64,000 nt of DNA from RGIG8767 sp045531685. Lineage in GTDB: Bacteria; Bacillota; Clostridia; Lachnospirales; Lachnospiraceae. The stretch covers positions 1-64,000 of the forward strand of contig JAZSEL010000120.1 of assembly GCA_045531685.1 (NCBI GenBank). Reading direction: 5' to 3'. Both the position numbers and the translations under genes were made by a program. Position 1 is the stretch's first letter; each line of letters opens with the position of its first letter. This document shows positions 21,969-30,527 of this stretch, piece after piece. A model generated the notes under the pieces. That model was not told the origin of the DNA. It was given only the letters and a program-made list of their open reading frames with translations, and did no database searches.

Positions 21969-22775
21969 ATGAAAAGAATAGTATGTCCAAACTGTGGAGC
22001 TTCTATTTACGAAAATGAAGCAAAATGTCCTTTCTGCGGGTATATCAATATGCCGGGGGCAGAAGAAAAATTTATGCGGGATATGCATAAGACAGAAGAG
22101 CAGTTGAGTCAGATACCGGAGATTCAAAAAGCAGAATATAAAAAGCACATGTCCACAAGCGGTAAAATGATTTTGGTTACCATTCTCATTGCCATAGCAA
22201 TCGTCTGTGTATTGGGCGGCGCCTATATGCTTTTTGAACATGTGATATATTCCTATGATGAGGAAGATGTAAAGGCACAGATGCTTTGGGAGAGAGAAAA
22301 CTTTCCAATCTTGGATGAGATGTACGCAGCCGGTGATTACGACGGAATCATCCAGTTTGAGTATGATTTGTATGACGAAAATTGGGCAAATAAGACCGAT
22401 TACACCATTTACGATTGGGAGCATTATTATTTTGTCAACGGATACCGCCGCTATCGGGATGTAGAAAATTACATAGATATATTGGATAAGGGACAGAAGC
22501 TAAGTGATTATCAGTCAGAAAGCATCGTGTATGAATGTATGTGGTTCCATTGCCGGGAGTATGATATTGATAATGAATTTATGCCGTATACGGATGAGGA
22601 AATTGCTATTCTGGATGGATATAGAGAGGTTACGGAAAAGTGTCTTTATGAGCGTTTGGGATTTACGGAAGAAGAAGTAGAGACATTGTACCGTTCCGCC
22701 CAAGGTGAGTATGGCGGGCTGGATATGCATGTGTGTTGGAAATACGGACGAAAGATAAAGAACCGATTCAAATAG
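21969..22775 (+). CDS. Zinc-ribbon membrane protein, first of a three-gene operon
   Basis: About 268 residues. A cytosolic zinc ribbon with CPNC and CPFC (C6, C9, C20, C23) is followed by a charged linker, one membrane segment at about 65-87 (MILVTILIAIAIVCVLGGAYML), and an acidic, Tyr/Asp/Glu-rich outer domain with no known motif. The start at 21969 has GGGGA five bases upstream; longer in-frame starts lack a site. The gene is followed 39 bases later by a second zinc-ribbon membrane protein and then a third membrane protein overlapping that one. I do not recognise the outer domain; a structural sensor or secretion-related role is possible but not shown. Confidence 0.72.
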   Translation: MKRIVCPNCGASIYENEAKCPFCGYINMPGAEEKFMRDMHKTEEQLSQIPEIQKAEYKKHMSTSGKMILVTILIAIAIVCVLGGAYMLFEHVIYSYDEEDVKAQMLWERENFPILDEMYAAGDYDGIIQFEYDLYDENWANKTDYTIYDWEHYYFVNGYRRYRDVENYIDILDKGQKLSDYQSESIVYECMWFHCREYDIDNEFMPYTDEEIAILDGYREVTEKCLYERLGFTEEEVETLYRSAQGEYGGLDMHVCWKYGRKIKNRFK

Positions 22776-22814
22776 AATCTGCTAAGTGCCGGATAAATTT
22801 TACGGAGGATGAAT

Positions 22815-23561
22815 ATGAAGTGTGAATATTGTGGTGCCAATTTAACCATTGATGATGAAGTGTGTTCCTTCTGTGGCTCGGCCAATCCTTTTGCCGTTAA
22901 GCACCGTAAGGAGATGCATCATTTTACAAGAGAATTTAATAAGACAAAATCTGCTGTTTTGCGGGAATCCAAGTATCAGACTAAGTGGGCGGTAAAGATT
23001 ACGTTAATTGCAATCATGCTGGCAGCTAATCTATTGGTATGGTTTTCTATTGGAAATTCATACAATATTGAACAATTTGTGGTGTCATATAAAGTAAATG
23101 CCCAATATTCCACCCATAAGAAAGCAATGGATGAGTACGAAGCCAATAGGGAGTATATTGCTCTGAGTTACTATTATAATGAAAATCAGCTCTATTTTTC
23201 CGAACGGTTTAAAGAGTATCGGGCAGTAAGCGATGTATGCAGCCAGTATTCGTCCATTTACCGTAACTTAATGGGAATTGTAACGAAGGAAAGTGATGAA
23301 TATTACAGCCATGAAAAACAGGTGGAATATATTTCGGACCAGTTGGATTATCTGTATCGGGCATCTGTAAAATCCACCTATGATGATGCAGAGAAATATG
23401 CACCGGTACATCAGGAATGCATGGATGATGTCGTTGCACAGGTTGAATTGTTAATTCAAACGTATCTTGGTGTTTCCGATGAGGATATTGCCGGATTTCG
23501 GGAAATGTCAAAGGCAAGACGTCAAATTGTGATGGAGGAGGGACTCAAGCTTTATGAATAA
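22815..23561 (+). CDS. Zinc-ribbon membrane protein, second of the operon
   Basis: About 248 residues. The N-terminal zinc ribbon reads CEYCGANL then CSFCGSANPF (C3, C6, C17, C20), followed by a basic linker and a single membrane segment near 62-82 (ITLIAIMLAANLLVWFSIG). The outer part (90-248) is helical, with many Tyr and Glu residues, and matches nothing I know. The ATG at 22815 has GGAGG (22804-22808) six bases upstream, whereas the in-frame ATG at 22809 abuts it. The end overlaps the next gene by eight bases, so the products are likely made together. It resembles the first gene in plan but not obviously in outer-domain sequence. Confidence 0.72.
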   Translation: MKCEYCGANLTIDDEVCSFCGSANPFAVKHRKEMHHFTREFNKTKSAVLRESKYQTKWAVKITLIAIMLAANLLVWFSIGNSYNIEQFVVSYKVNAQYSTHKKAMDEYEANREYIALSYYYNENQLYFSERFKEYRAVSDVCSQYSSIYRNLMGIVTKESDEYYSHEKQVEYISDQLDYLYRASVKSTYDDAEKYAPVHQECMDDVVAQVELLIQTYLGVSDEDIAGFREMSKARRQIVMEEGLKLYE

Positions 23562-24153
23562 TAAAATATATTATGAACGACCAAAGAACCTTCAAAACAA
23601 AACAAATCATACACCAAAGAGCGTAAATTACGTTAGAGACAACGGACCGTATATGAGCAGAGAAACACAGGAACAGCAGTATTATCAGCCTTCTTACAAG
23701 GCGCCTGTGTATGAAGAACATAGACCGGTGCTTGTGAAAAATACACCAATTAAAGAAGCAATTGCCAATCTTCTTTTGATTTTGCTTAGCATTGTTTTGG
23801 TGATTAGTCTGGGCGCGCTGATTAGTGAGCTGCGTATCGTAAACCGAAAATATACCCGTGAAGCCCAGGATTTCTGGCGTGCTATTGAATATGAAAATTA
23901 TTCAGACATGGTAACCATGAAATGGAATAACGAGGCAATTGGAGTACATAAGAATGCGGAATTGAAGCAGTGCTATGCGGTGGCGGATTATTTTGAAGCA
24001 GCATCCCTATATAAAGCAGCTGCCTTTGAGAAGAATACAGAAGATATGCAGAAGTATGAAACCAGAATGAATGAGGCATACCGGCTGCTTGATGATGTTT
24101 CCTATGTAGCAGGAGAAATTGATGCGTACTTCGGGTTAGAGACAGCCAGGTAG
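23554..24153 (+). CDS. Membrane protein, third of the zinc-ribbon operon
   Basis: A 199-residue protein with a long polar, Gln/Tyr/Pro-rich N-terminus (1-68), one strong membrane segment at about 70-92 (IANLLLILLSIVLVISLGALI) and a helical outer domain of about 100 residues. No zinc ribbon is present, but the topology and the size of the outer domain match its two upstream neighbours. It overlaps the preceding gene by eight bases and uses the GGAGG inside that gene's end. Function unknown; the three proteins probably form one complex, which is inference from the overlap and shared architecture. Confidence 0.68.
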   Translation: MNNKIYYERPKNLQNKTNHTPKSVNYVRDNGPYMSRETQEQQYYQPSYKAPVYEEHRPVLVKNTPIKEAIANLLLILLSIVLVISLGALISELRIVNRKYTREAQDFWRAIEYENYSDMVTMKWNNEAIGVHKNAELKQCYAVADYFEAASLYKAAAFEKNTEDMQKYETRMNEAYRLLDDVSYVAGEIDAYFGLETAR

Positions 24154-24178
24154 CGGATAGTGAGATGAAAGGATTTTA

Positions 24179-25801
24179 ATGGAAACAATTAGATTTGAAG
24201 AATCAGGACTTGATGAGAGAATTATCAGGGCCGTAAAAGAAATGGGCTTTGAGTCCATGTCACCAATACAACAGCAGGCGATTCCTGCTGTTTTAAACGG
24301 AAAAGATATTATTGGGCAGGCGCAGACAGGAACCGGAAAAACAGCAGCTTTCGGCATTCCGGTATTACAAATGGTGGACCCGGACGTAAAGGGAGTACAG
24401 TGTATTGTTCTTTGCCCGACAAGAGAGTTGGCAATTCAGGCAGCGGATGAGATTCGCAAATATGCAAAATATATGCATGGAATAAAAGTTCTGCCTATCT
24501 ATGGCGGACAGGATATTAATCGGCAGATCCGTTCCCTTGCAGGCAATGTACAGATTGTTGTTGGTACTCCGGGAAGAGTAATGGACCATATGCGCCGGCA
24601 TACTTTGAAATTGCGTAATATAAAGATAATGGTATTGGATGAAGCGGATGAAATGTTAAATATGGGATTCCGCGAGGATATCGAGACCATTTTACAGGGA
24701 GTAAACAAAGACCATCAGACGGTCTTGTTTTCTGCAACCATGCCTCAGGCGATTTTAGAGATTACATCACAATATCAGAAGGCGGATGCAACCCATATTC
24801 AGATACAGAAAAAGGAATTAACGGTTCCCTTGGTAAAGCAGTATTATTACGAAGTGAAACGGGAAAATAAAGAAGAGGTAGCGGCAAGACTTTTGGATTA
24901 TTACAATCCAAGACAGACTCTGATTTTTTGTAACACCAAGAAGATGGTGGATGAACTTGCTGATAAATTGAAAGGAAGAGGATATTTTGCAGAAGGATTG
25001 CACGGCGATTTATCCCAGGCACAGCGTGATAAGGTTATGAATGGGTTCCGTAGCGGTACTACGGAAATTCTTATTGCAACCGATGTGGCAGCAAGAGGCA
25101 TTGATGTGGATGATGTGGAAGCGGTTATTAATTACGATGTACCACAGGATATTGAATACTATGTACACCGCATCGGACGTACCGGCCGTGCAGGCCGAAG
25201 CGGACGTTCTTTTACCCTTGTAGTGGGAAGGGAAATTTATAAAATCCGTGAAATCGAAAACATCTGTAATACGAAGATTAGGGCAAGAAGGGTTCCTTCC
25301 GGAGCGGATGTTACAGCGGCTAAGTCGGATAAAATTTTGAACGAGATTTTGACTGTGTATAAGGAGCAGGATTTATCCAAGATGTTGTCCATCATTGAAG
25401 CAAAGCTGGACGATGAGGATTGTACGGCATTGGAATTGTGCGCCGCGTTCTTAAAGCAGCAGATGGGAGAAGAGGCAAAGGATATCCCTACAGAGGATTA
25501 TTTTGCAGAGAGAAAGCGCATCAAGATGGAAGAGCGCCGTAACCGCAGAGAACGGGTGGAGCGTTACCGTAATGAGCGTGACGGATTCCGTGGCAGAAAT
25601 AGCTCTGCGGAAGGCCGTGGCCGTCGGGATGAGAAAGCCGGACACAGAAAGGATGACCGTGGATTTAAGCCGGCTGCCAGAGATATCCGTCGTGACGGAA
25701 GCTTGAGCGGTAAGAAAATCAAGACGCTTCCGGCTAAAAGAGATAAGAAACCGGAAAACAAGATTTCCATTAAAGAGTATTCCAAGAGATTTAAAATATA
25801 G
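24179..25801 (+). CDS. cshA: DEAD-box ATP-dependent RNA helicase (CshA/CsdA-like)
   Basis: A 540-residue RNA helicase of cold adaptation, ribosome assembly and RNA decay. The Q motif is FEESGLDERII...GFESMSPIQ; then AQTGTGKTAAF (motif I), PTRELA, GGQDI, TPGRVMDH, DEAD (II, in VLDEADEMLNMGF), SAT (III), a C-terminal lobe with HGDLSQAQRD, DVAARGIDV and HRIGRTGRAG (VI). After about 430 the tail is Arg/Asp/Gly-rich, a common RNA-binding extension. AAAGGA precedes the ATG. It heads a cluster with an RNA methyltransferase gene 9 bases downstream, which suggests shared work on rRNA. The gene name is a best guess among close paralogues. Confidence 0.93.
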   Translation: METIRFEESGLDERIIRAVKEMGFESMSPIQQQAIPAVLNGKDIIGQAQTGTGKTAAFGIPVLQMVDPDVKGVQCIVLCPTRELAIQAADEIRKYAKYMHGIKVLPIYGGQDINRQIRSLAGNVQIVVGTPGRVMDHMRRHTLKLRNIKIMVLDEADEMLNMGFREDIETILQGVNKDHQTVLFSATMPQAILEITSQYQKADATHIQIQKKELTVPLVKQYYYEVKRENKEEVAARLLDYYNPRQTLIFCNTKKMVDELADKLKGRGYFAEGLHGDLSQAQRDKVMNGFRSGTTEILIATDVAARGIDVDDVEAVINYDVPQDIEYYVHRIGRTGRAGRSGRSFTLVVGREIYKIREIENICNTKIRARRVPSGADVTAAKSDKILNEILTVYKEQDLSKMLSIIEAKLDDEDCTALELCAAFLKQQMGEEAKDIPTEDYFAERKRIKMEERRNRRERVERYRNERDGFRGRNSSAEGRGRRDEKAGHRKDDRGFKPAARDIRRDGSLSGKKIKTLPAKRDKKPENKISIKEYSKRFKI

Positions 25802-25809
25802 GTAATAAT

Positions 25810-26970
25810 ATGCAGAAGACAACTATATGCCCTCACGCTAAAAAGTGTGGGGGCTGTGATTATCAGGGCGTTCCATACGAAAAGCAGTTAACTGAAAAGC
25901 AAAAGGAAATGCAAAAGCTGCTTGGTGGATTTGCGAAGGTATCTCCAATTATCGGAATGGAAAAGCCTTTGTATTACAGAAATAAGGTTCATGCGGTATT
26001 TGACCGTGACAGAAAAGGAAATATCATTTCCGGCGTTTATGAGAAGAATTCCCATAGAGTAGTGAATGTAGATTCCTGTATGATTGAGAATCAGAAAGCA
26101 GATGAAATTATCAGGACCATCCGTAAGCTAATCAAGGACTTTAAAATGAAGGTCTATGATGAGGATACGGGGTATGGTCTGTTTCGTCATGTCTTGATTC
26201 GTACCGGGCATGTAAGCGGACAGGTGCTTGTGGTATTGGTACTTGCTTCGCCGATTTTACCGGCTAAGAATAATTTCATCAAGGCATTACGCACAGCACA
26301 TCCTGAGATTACATCTATTGTACTTAATGTGAATGACAGAAAGATCAGTATGGTACTGGGAGAGCGTGAAATTGTGCTTTATGGAAAGGGCTATATTGAA
26401 GACACTCTTTGTGGTCTGACGTATCGGATTTCCCCGAAATCTTTTTATCAGGTAAATCCAATCCAGACAGAGAAGCTGTATCAGACTGCCGTTGATTTTG
26501 CACAGCTTACGGGAAAAGAAGTGGTTCTGGATGCGTATTGCGGTATCGGAACTATTGGTATGACTGCGGCTTCAAAGGCGAAAGAAGTTATTGGCGTGGA
26601 GCTTAATAAGGATGCCGTAAAGGATGCTATTGCCAATGCTAAAATCAACGGAATCAAAAATGTGCGTTTCTATAATAAGGATGCAAGTGATTTTATTGTG
26701 GACATGGCAGAGCAGAAAGCAAAATGCGATGTCATTTTTATGGACCCGCCAAGAAGCGGTTCTACAGAGAAATTTATGGACTGTGTAGCAATGCTTTCAC
26801 CAAAGCGGGTAGTATATGTATCCTGTGACCCACAGACTTTAGCCAGAGACTTGAAATATATGACTAAGAAGGGATATCGGGTGGAAAAAATTCAACCGGT
26901 AGAGATGTTTTGTTTCACAAAACATACCGAAAATGTGGTCCTATTGCAAAGAAAGGATTCGGTCCGGTAA
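25810..26970 (+). CDS. Second RlmD/RlmCD-type RNA (uracil-C5) methyltransferase, no TRAM
   Basis: A 386-residue SAM-dependent 5-methyluridine RNA methyltransferase. It starts at the iron-sulfur motif (C7, C13, C16 in CPHAKKCGGC) with no TRAM domain, then has YYRNKVHAVF, FYQVNPIQTEKLY, LDAYCGIGTIGMTAA (SAM loop), MDPPRSGSTEKF and the catalytic cysteine in YVSCDPQTLARDL. The paralogue at 9624 has a TRAM domain; the two probably modify different uridines. It lies 9 bases after the helicase gene and probably shares its transcript. Ribosome site is weak (AGGT), which fits coupling to the helicase. Confidence 0.92.
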   Translation: MQKTTICPHAKKCGGCDYQGVPYEKQLTEKQKEMQKLLGGFAKVSPIIGMEKPLYYRNKVHAVFDRDRKGNIISGVYEKNSHRVVNVDSCMIENQKADEIIRTIRKLIKDFKMKVYDEDTGYGLFRHVLIRTGHVSGQVLVVLVLASPILPAKNNFIKALRTAHPEITSIVLNVNDRKISMVLGEREIVLYGKGYIEDTLCGLTYRISPKSFYQVNPIQTEKLYQTAVDFAQLTGKEVVLDAYCGIGTIGMTAASKAKEVIGVELNKDAVKDAIANAKINGIKNVRFYNKDASDFIVDMAEQKAKCDVIFMDPPRSGSTEKFMDCVAMLSPKRVVYVSCDPQTLARDLKYMTKKGYRVEKIQPVEMFCFTKHTENVVLLQRKDSVR

Positions 26971-27019
26971 ATGATGTAAAGGGCAAAACAAAGTAAAATA
27001 GGGATAAAGGGGAGTACAA

Positions 27020-27982
27020 ATGGAACGAGAAGATAACAATATTGCAGAAGAGTTTGAGGCAGAAGAGTTTGAAGTAGAAGAGCCGGAAGAATTGGAAGAA
27101 TTTGAAGAGTTCGAAGAACTGGAAGAGGAAGAAACAGAAACTTGGATGGCTATTTTGCTTACAATCGGAGCAATTGTGGTACTTGCGGTAGCGATTGGTA
27201 TTATTTTTGTTTTTGCAAAGAAAGATTCGGATAAGGAGAACGAATCAGCCGGCTTACCGGAAACTGTAATTGAGGTTTTGACAGAAGAAACGGATACAGA
27301 TGATGGGGAAGCAGAAACGACTGTGGCAGAAACTTCTCTTACAATACCGGAAGAAGAAACAGAGGTGGCTGTAACAGAGGAGTATATATCCGAAGAAGAA
27401 AGCCTGACAGAACCGGAGACAACGGTTGAAGGAGCAATTCTTACAGAGGACGCGGTAGTGTCTGGGGAAGATGCTTTTATGGATTTTTCCGACATTGCGG
27501 ATACGGTTACAGCAAAGGATGTTACGAATCTTCGTCTGTCTCCAAGCACCCTGGATGATGAAAATATTATCTCCCAGCTTAAGAATGGAGAAAACGCAGA
27601 AAGAACCGGAATCAATGAAGCAATGGGATGGTCCCGTTTAATTTATAACGGACAGACCGTTTATGCAGTCAGCAACTTCTTAACCACCGATTTGGAATAT
27701 AAGACTCCGGTGGTAGCAGGAGATGTGAACCGGGTAACAACTTTGGATGGCAGAATTATTATTTTTACTGATTGCAATGACTATATAACGCCAAAAGAAT
27801 ATGTGAATCTTCGTGTGGAACCGAGTACATCGGAAGGTGAGACAACTGTAAGATGTCAGATTAGTAATGGTGACAAGGTACACCGTACCGGTTACAGTCC
27901 GGATTCGGGTTGGTCACGAGTAGAGTATAATGGTGAGATTCTATATGTGGTCAGCAGTATGGTTTATGTGACAGAGGGATAA
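27020..27982 (+). CDS. Membrane-anchored protein with two SH3 domains
   Basis: A 320-residue protein. Its N-terminus (1-42) is almost wholly Glu/Phe-rich and cytosolic; a membrane segment lies at about 43-66; a Thr/Glu-rich linker (75-160) extends outside; and two bacterial SH3 domains follow (about 168-225 and 258-318), each with an NLR(L/V)xPST start, a GWSR(L/V)xYNG core and a short end. Such domains bind peptidoglycan or wall peptides. No enzyme domain is attached, so it may be a scaffold or a receptor. It ends 12 bases before the glycosyltransferase gene. GGGG precedes the ATG. Confidence 0.85.
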   Translation: MEREDNNIAEEFEAEEFEVEEPEELEEFEEFEELEEEETETWMAILLTIGAIVVLAVAIGIIFVFAKKDSDKENESAGLPETVIEVLTEETDTDDGEAETTVAETSLTIPEEETEVAVTEEYISEEESLTEPETTVEGAILTEDAVVSGEDAFMDFSDIADTVTAKDVTNLRLSPSTLDDENIISQLKNGENAERTGINEAMGWSRLIYNGQTVYAVSNFLTTDLEYKTPVVAGDVNRVTTLDGRIIIFTDCNDYITPKEYVNLRVEPSTSEGETTVRCQISNGDKVHRTGYSPDSGWSRVEYNGEILYVVSSMVYVTEG

Positions 27983-27994
27983 GGAGAGGATGGA

Positions 27995-29350
27995 ATGGCA
28001 CCACTGGTAAGTATCATTGTACCGGTTTACAATGCAGAAAAGAATATTGGAAGATGTATCGAGAGTGTGCTGGGACAGACATATAAGGATTTTGAATTGG
28101 TTCTTATGGATGACGGCAGTGCGGATGATTCGGGAAAAATCTGCGACGAGTATGCGGCAAGAGATGCACGTATCCGCGTGGTACATAAAGATAATTCGGG
28201 AGTGTCGGATACCCGCAATCAGGGGATTGAGCTGGCAAGAGGAGAGTATGTACAGTTTATTGACAGTGATGACTGGATTACCCCGGATGCGACAGGGCAT
28301 TTTGTGCGTATGGCGCAGGAATATAACTGTGACATGGTAATTGCTGATTTTTACAGGGTTATCGGTGAACGCGTTTCTCCGAAAGGAGCCATTGAAAAGG
28401 AAGGATTACTTTCCCGAGATGAGTATGCTACCCATATGATGCAGAAGCCGGCGGATTTTTACTATGGTGTGCTTTGGAATAAGTTTTTTAAACGTTCTCT
28501 TATCGAGGAGCATGGAATAAAAATGGACAGCTCCATAAGCTGGTGCGAGGACTTTATTTTTAATCTGGAGTATATCCGCAACATTCGTTCCGTTTATGTA
28601 ATGAAGGTACCGGTATACTATTATGTGAAGACAAAAGGTTCTTTGGTTTCCCAAGGAATGAGTATTAAGAAGACAATTCAGATGAAGCGGACGGTTTTTG
28701 CATACTATAATGATTTTTACAAGGAAGTCTTTGAAGAAGAGGATTATGAAAAAAGAAGGGGACAGATATACCGTTTCTTAATCGATGCCGCAGGTGATGG
28801 AGATGCTGCGTTGCCGATTCTTCCGGGAAATTTCAAATTGGGTGCGGAGCGGATTAGTGTCAGCGAAGCGGCAAAAATCGGCGAGGGATTTTTGTTTGAA
28901 AATTATCGTGACAGACGTTTGCGGGAACGAATGCTTGAGGTGGCAGCCATAAAGAATGAACTGACCATTGCAGATATTAAAGTATTGTATTTCCTTAGTC
29001 ATTCCCATAAAAGCTGTCCGTTAAAGGAGATGGCATCTATTTTAAGCATTTCCAGAGGGGAGCTTAGTCTGGCTATCCAGAAGCTTTTGGCAAGGGAACT
29101 GATTGAGGCAAAAGAAAAGGAGAAAAAAGGTAAGCACCGTAAGGAAAAAGAGAAAGAAACAGAGAGAAAGAAGAGGCTGAGCTCGTGGGATTATGTGGTC
29201 ACACAGTCGGCAGAATCTGTTTTGAATGAAATATTATATGCTCTGGATGATTATGAGGATATTCAGTACGAAGGCTTTACGGAAGAAGAGATTGCTGTTT
29301 ATGAAAGATTAAGGGAGAAACGTAACCGTAATATTGCAGATGCACTTTAA
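27995..29350 (+). CDS. Family 2 glycosyltransferase fused to a MarR-like HTH
   Basis: A 451-residue protein in two parts. Residues 1-240 are a GT-A family 2 glycosyltransferase: VSIIVPVYNAEKNIGRCIES, MDDGSADDS (39-47), IDSDDWITP with the DxD metal site (90-93), and the acceptor-side EDFIFN. Residues about 320-400 are a winged helix-turn-helix of MarR type (LTIADIKVLYFLSHSHKSCP, then EMASILSISRGELSLAIQKL) with a Lys/Glu-rich wing. No membrane segment is seen. It would transfer a sugar to an unknown acceptor, and the HTH suggests DNA binding or a protein-interaction role. The ATG has AAGGAG eight bases upstream. The fusion is intact, with no frameshift. Confidence 0.85.
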   Translation: MAPLVSIIVPVYNAEKNIGRCIESVLGQTYKDFELVLMDDGSADDSGKICDEYAARDARIRVVHKDNSGVSDTRNQGIELARGEYVQFIDSDDWITPDATGHFVRMAQEYNCDMVIADFYRVIGERVSPKGAIEKEGLLSRDEYATHMMQKPADFYYGVLWNKFFKRSLIEEHGIKMDSSISWCEDFIFNLEYIRNIRSVYVMKVPVYYYVKTKGSLVSQGMSIKKTIQMKRTVFAYYNDFYKEVFEEEDYEKRRGQIYRFLIDAAGDGDAALPILPGNFKLGAERISVSEAAKIGEGFLFENYRDRRLRERMLEVAAIKNELTIADIKVLYFLSHSHKSCPLKEMASILSISRGELSLAIQKLLARELIEAKEKEKKGKHRKEKEKETERKKRLSSWDYVVTQSAESVLNEILYALDDYEDIQYEGFTEEEIAVYERLREKRNRNIADAL

Positions 29351-29363
29351 GGGAAAGAAGAGT

Positions 29364-29391
29364 TTGATAAGTGGTGCTGATGTGGTAGAAT
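29364..29391 (+). promoter_or_regulatory. Promoter before the 29430 membrane-protein gene
   Basis: TTGATA and TAGAAT separated by 16 bp, about 39 bases upstream of the ATG. Confidence 0.5.
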
Positions 29392-29429
29392 GGTTAGGAT
29401 AAATATATATAAAACGAGGGGAATGAATT

Positions 29430-30509
29430 ATGTTTAAGCAACTAAAGAAAAAGAGTGTAACAAAGAATTTACCTGTGGCTATTGTGTTAATACTGCTTGG
29501 TTTGTTTGTTTTGGTGTTAGAATGGGGAGATTTGCAGTCCCTTATTCGGGGACCAATTGCCTTTGAGACTATTCTGCCGGATGAATTCCAACCGCGTATG
29601 GTAGTAGAAGCAAATATTGATGCCAATTTTGGATGTTTTGCAGAAGAATATGAGGAAAATACTCAGACTCATGAAACAAAAACGGAGTATTTATACTATG
29701 TAATCTGGACCGGTGATGAATACGCAGAGGATTGGCGTTACATGGGAATTAAGGTGCCGGCATCCGAATTGGATGCTATGGAAACCATGGCAGAGGATAC
29801 CTATAATTATGGCTATTCGCAAAATGCTATTTCCTATGCCGGTTGTATTGATGAGATGACAGAGGAAGAATATGCGTATTTCAGACAGTATTTTCTGGAA
29901 TCCGGATTTACGGACGAGGAGATTGAGGTCGGTACATTGCCATACTACATTAATGTAGATGTGTTGGTTGGCGGTTCGGCAGTATTTACCTATTTCCTGA
30001 TTGCTGTGGGAGCAGCTATGGTTCTTGGCGGAATTTTTCTGTTGGTAATGGCTTCTAAGAAAAGTGAGGCTTCTTTGAAAAAGGATTTATCAGGAACGGA
30101 TTACTCGGAAGAAGAAGCGGCACAGGATTATGCGGAAGCACAGTCTTTTGGAAAAAAGGGTGAGGTACGTATTGGCAGAAAGTTAATGTTCTATATACAG
30201 GAAAAGAAAGGACATATGGTTGCTAATAAAGATGTTGTATGGGCGTATATTCGCGAAATACGGAAGGATGGTGCCTTTGCAAATGGCAAGTCCTATGAAA
30301 TCGTCATGTATACCACCAAAAAGAAGATTATACATATGGAAGTGGGCGGAAGAACCGCGGGAGAAGAAATACTTCAGTACATAAATGAAAGAATGCCGTG
30401 GATTGTAACCGGATATAATGAAGAGTTAAACAGAATGTATTTCTCAGATTATACAGGATTTTTACAGATCAAATACGAACAGGAAAATCAAAACTTCTAT
30501 ACTATGTAA
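29430..30509 (+). CDS. Two-span membrane protein of unknown function
   Basis: A 359-residue protein. Membrane segments lie at about 14-32 and 186-210, leaving an outer domain of about 150 residues that is acidic and Tyr-rich, and a cytosolic end with a WAYIREIRKDG...YEIVMYTTKKKIIHMEVGGR stretch that looks like a small PH-like or beta domain. I do not recognise the family. GAGGGGAA precedes the ATG, and the gene has a promoter of its own. The PfkB kinase gene starts 18 bases after its stop, so they may be co-transcribed. Confidence 0.7.
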   Translation: MFKQLKKKSVTKNLPVAIVLILLGLFVLVLEWGDLQSLIRGPIAFETILPDEFQPRMVVEANIDANFGCFAEEYEENTQTHETKTEYLYYVIWTGDEYAEDWRYMGIKVPASELDAMETMAEDTYNYGYSQNAISYAGCIDEMTEEEYAYFRQYFLESGFTDEEIEVGTLPYYINVDVLVGGSAVFTYFLIAVGAAMVLGGIFLLVMASKKSEASLKKDLSGTDYSEEEAAQDYAEAQSFGKKGEVRIGRKLMFYIQEKKGHMVANKDVVWAYIREIRKDGAFANGKSYEIVMYTTKKKIIHMEVGGRTAGEEILQYINERMPWIVTGYNEELNRMYFSDYTGFLQIKYEQENQNFYTM

Positions 30510-30527
30510 TGAAAATGAGAGGTTACT

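Noticed and set aside
26941..27615. 224-residue Ser/Val-rich frame on the - strand
   Set aside because: It mirrors the acidic SH3 protein gene; the low complexity comes from Glu codons read in reverse.
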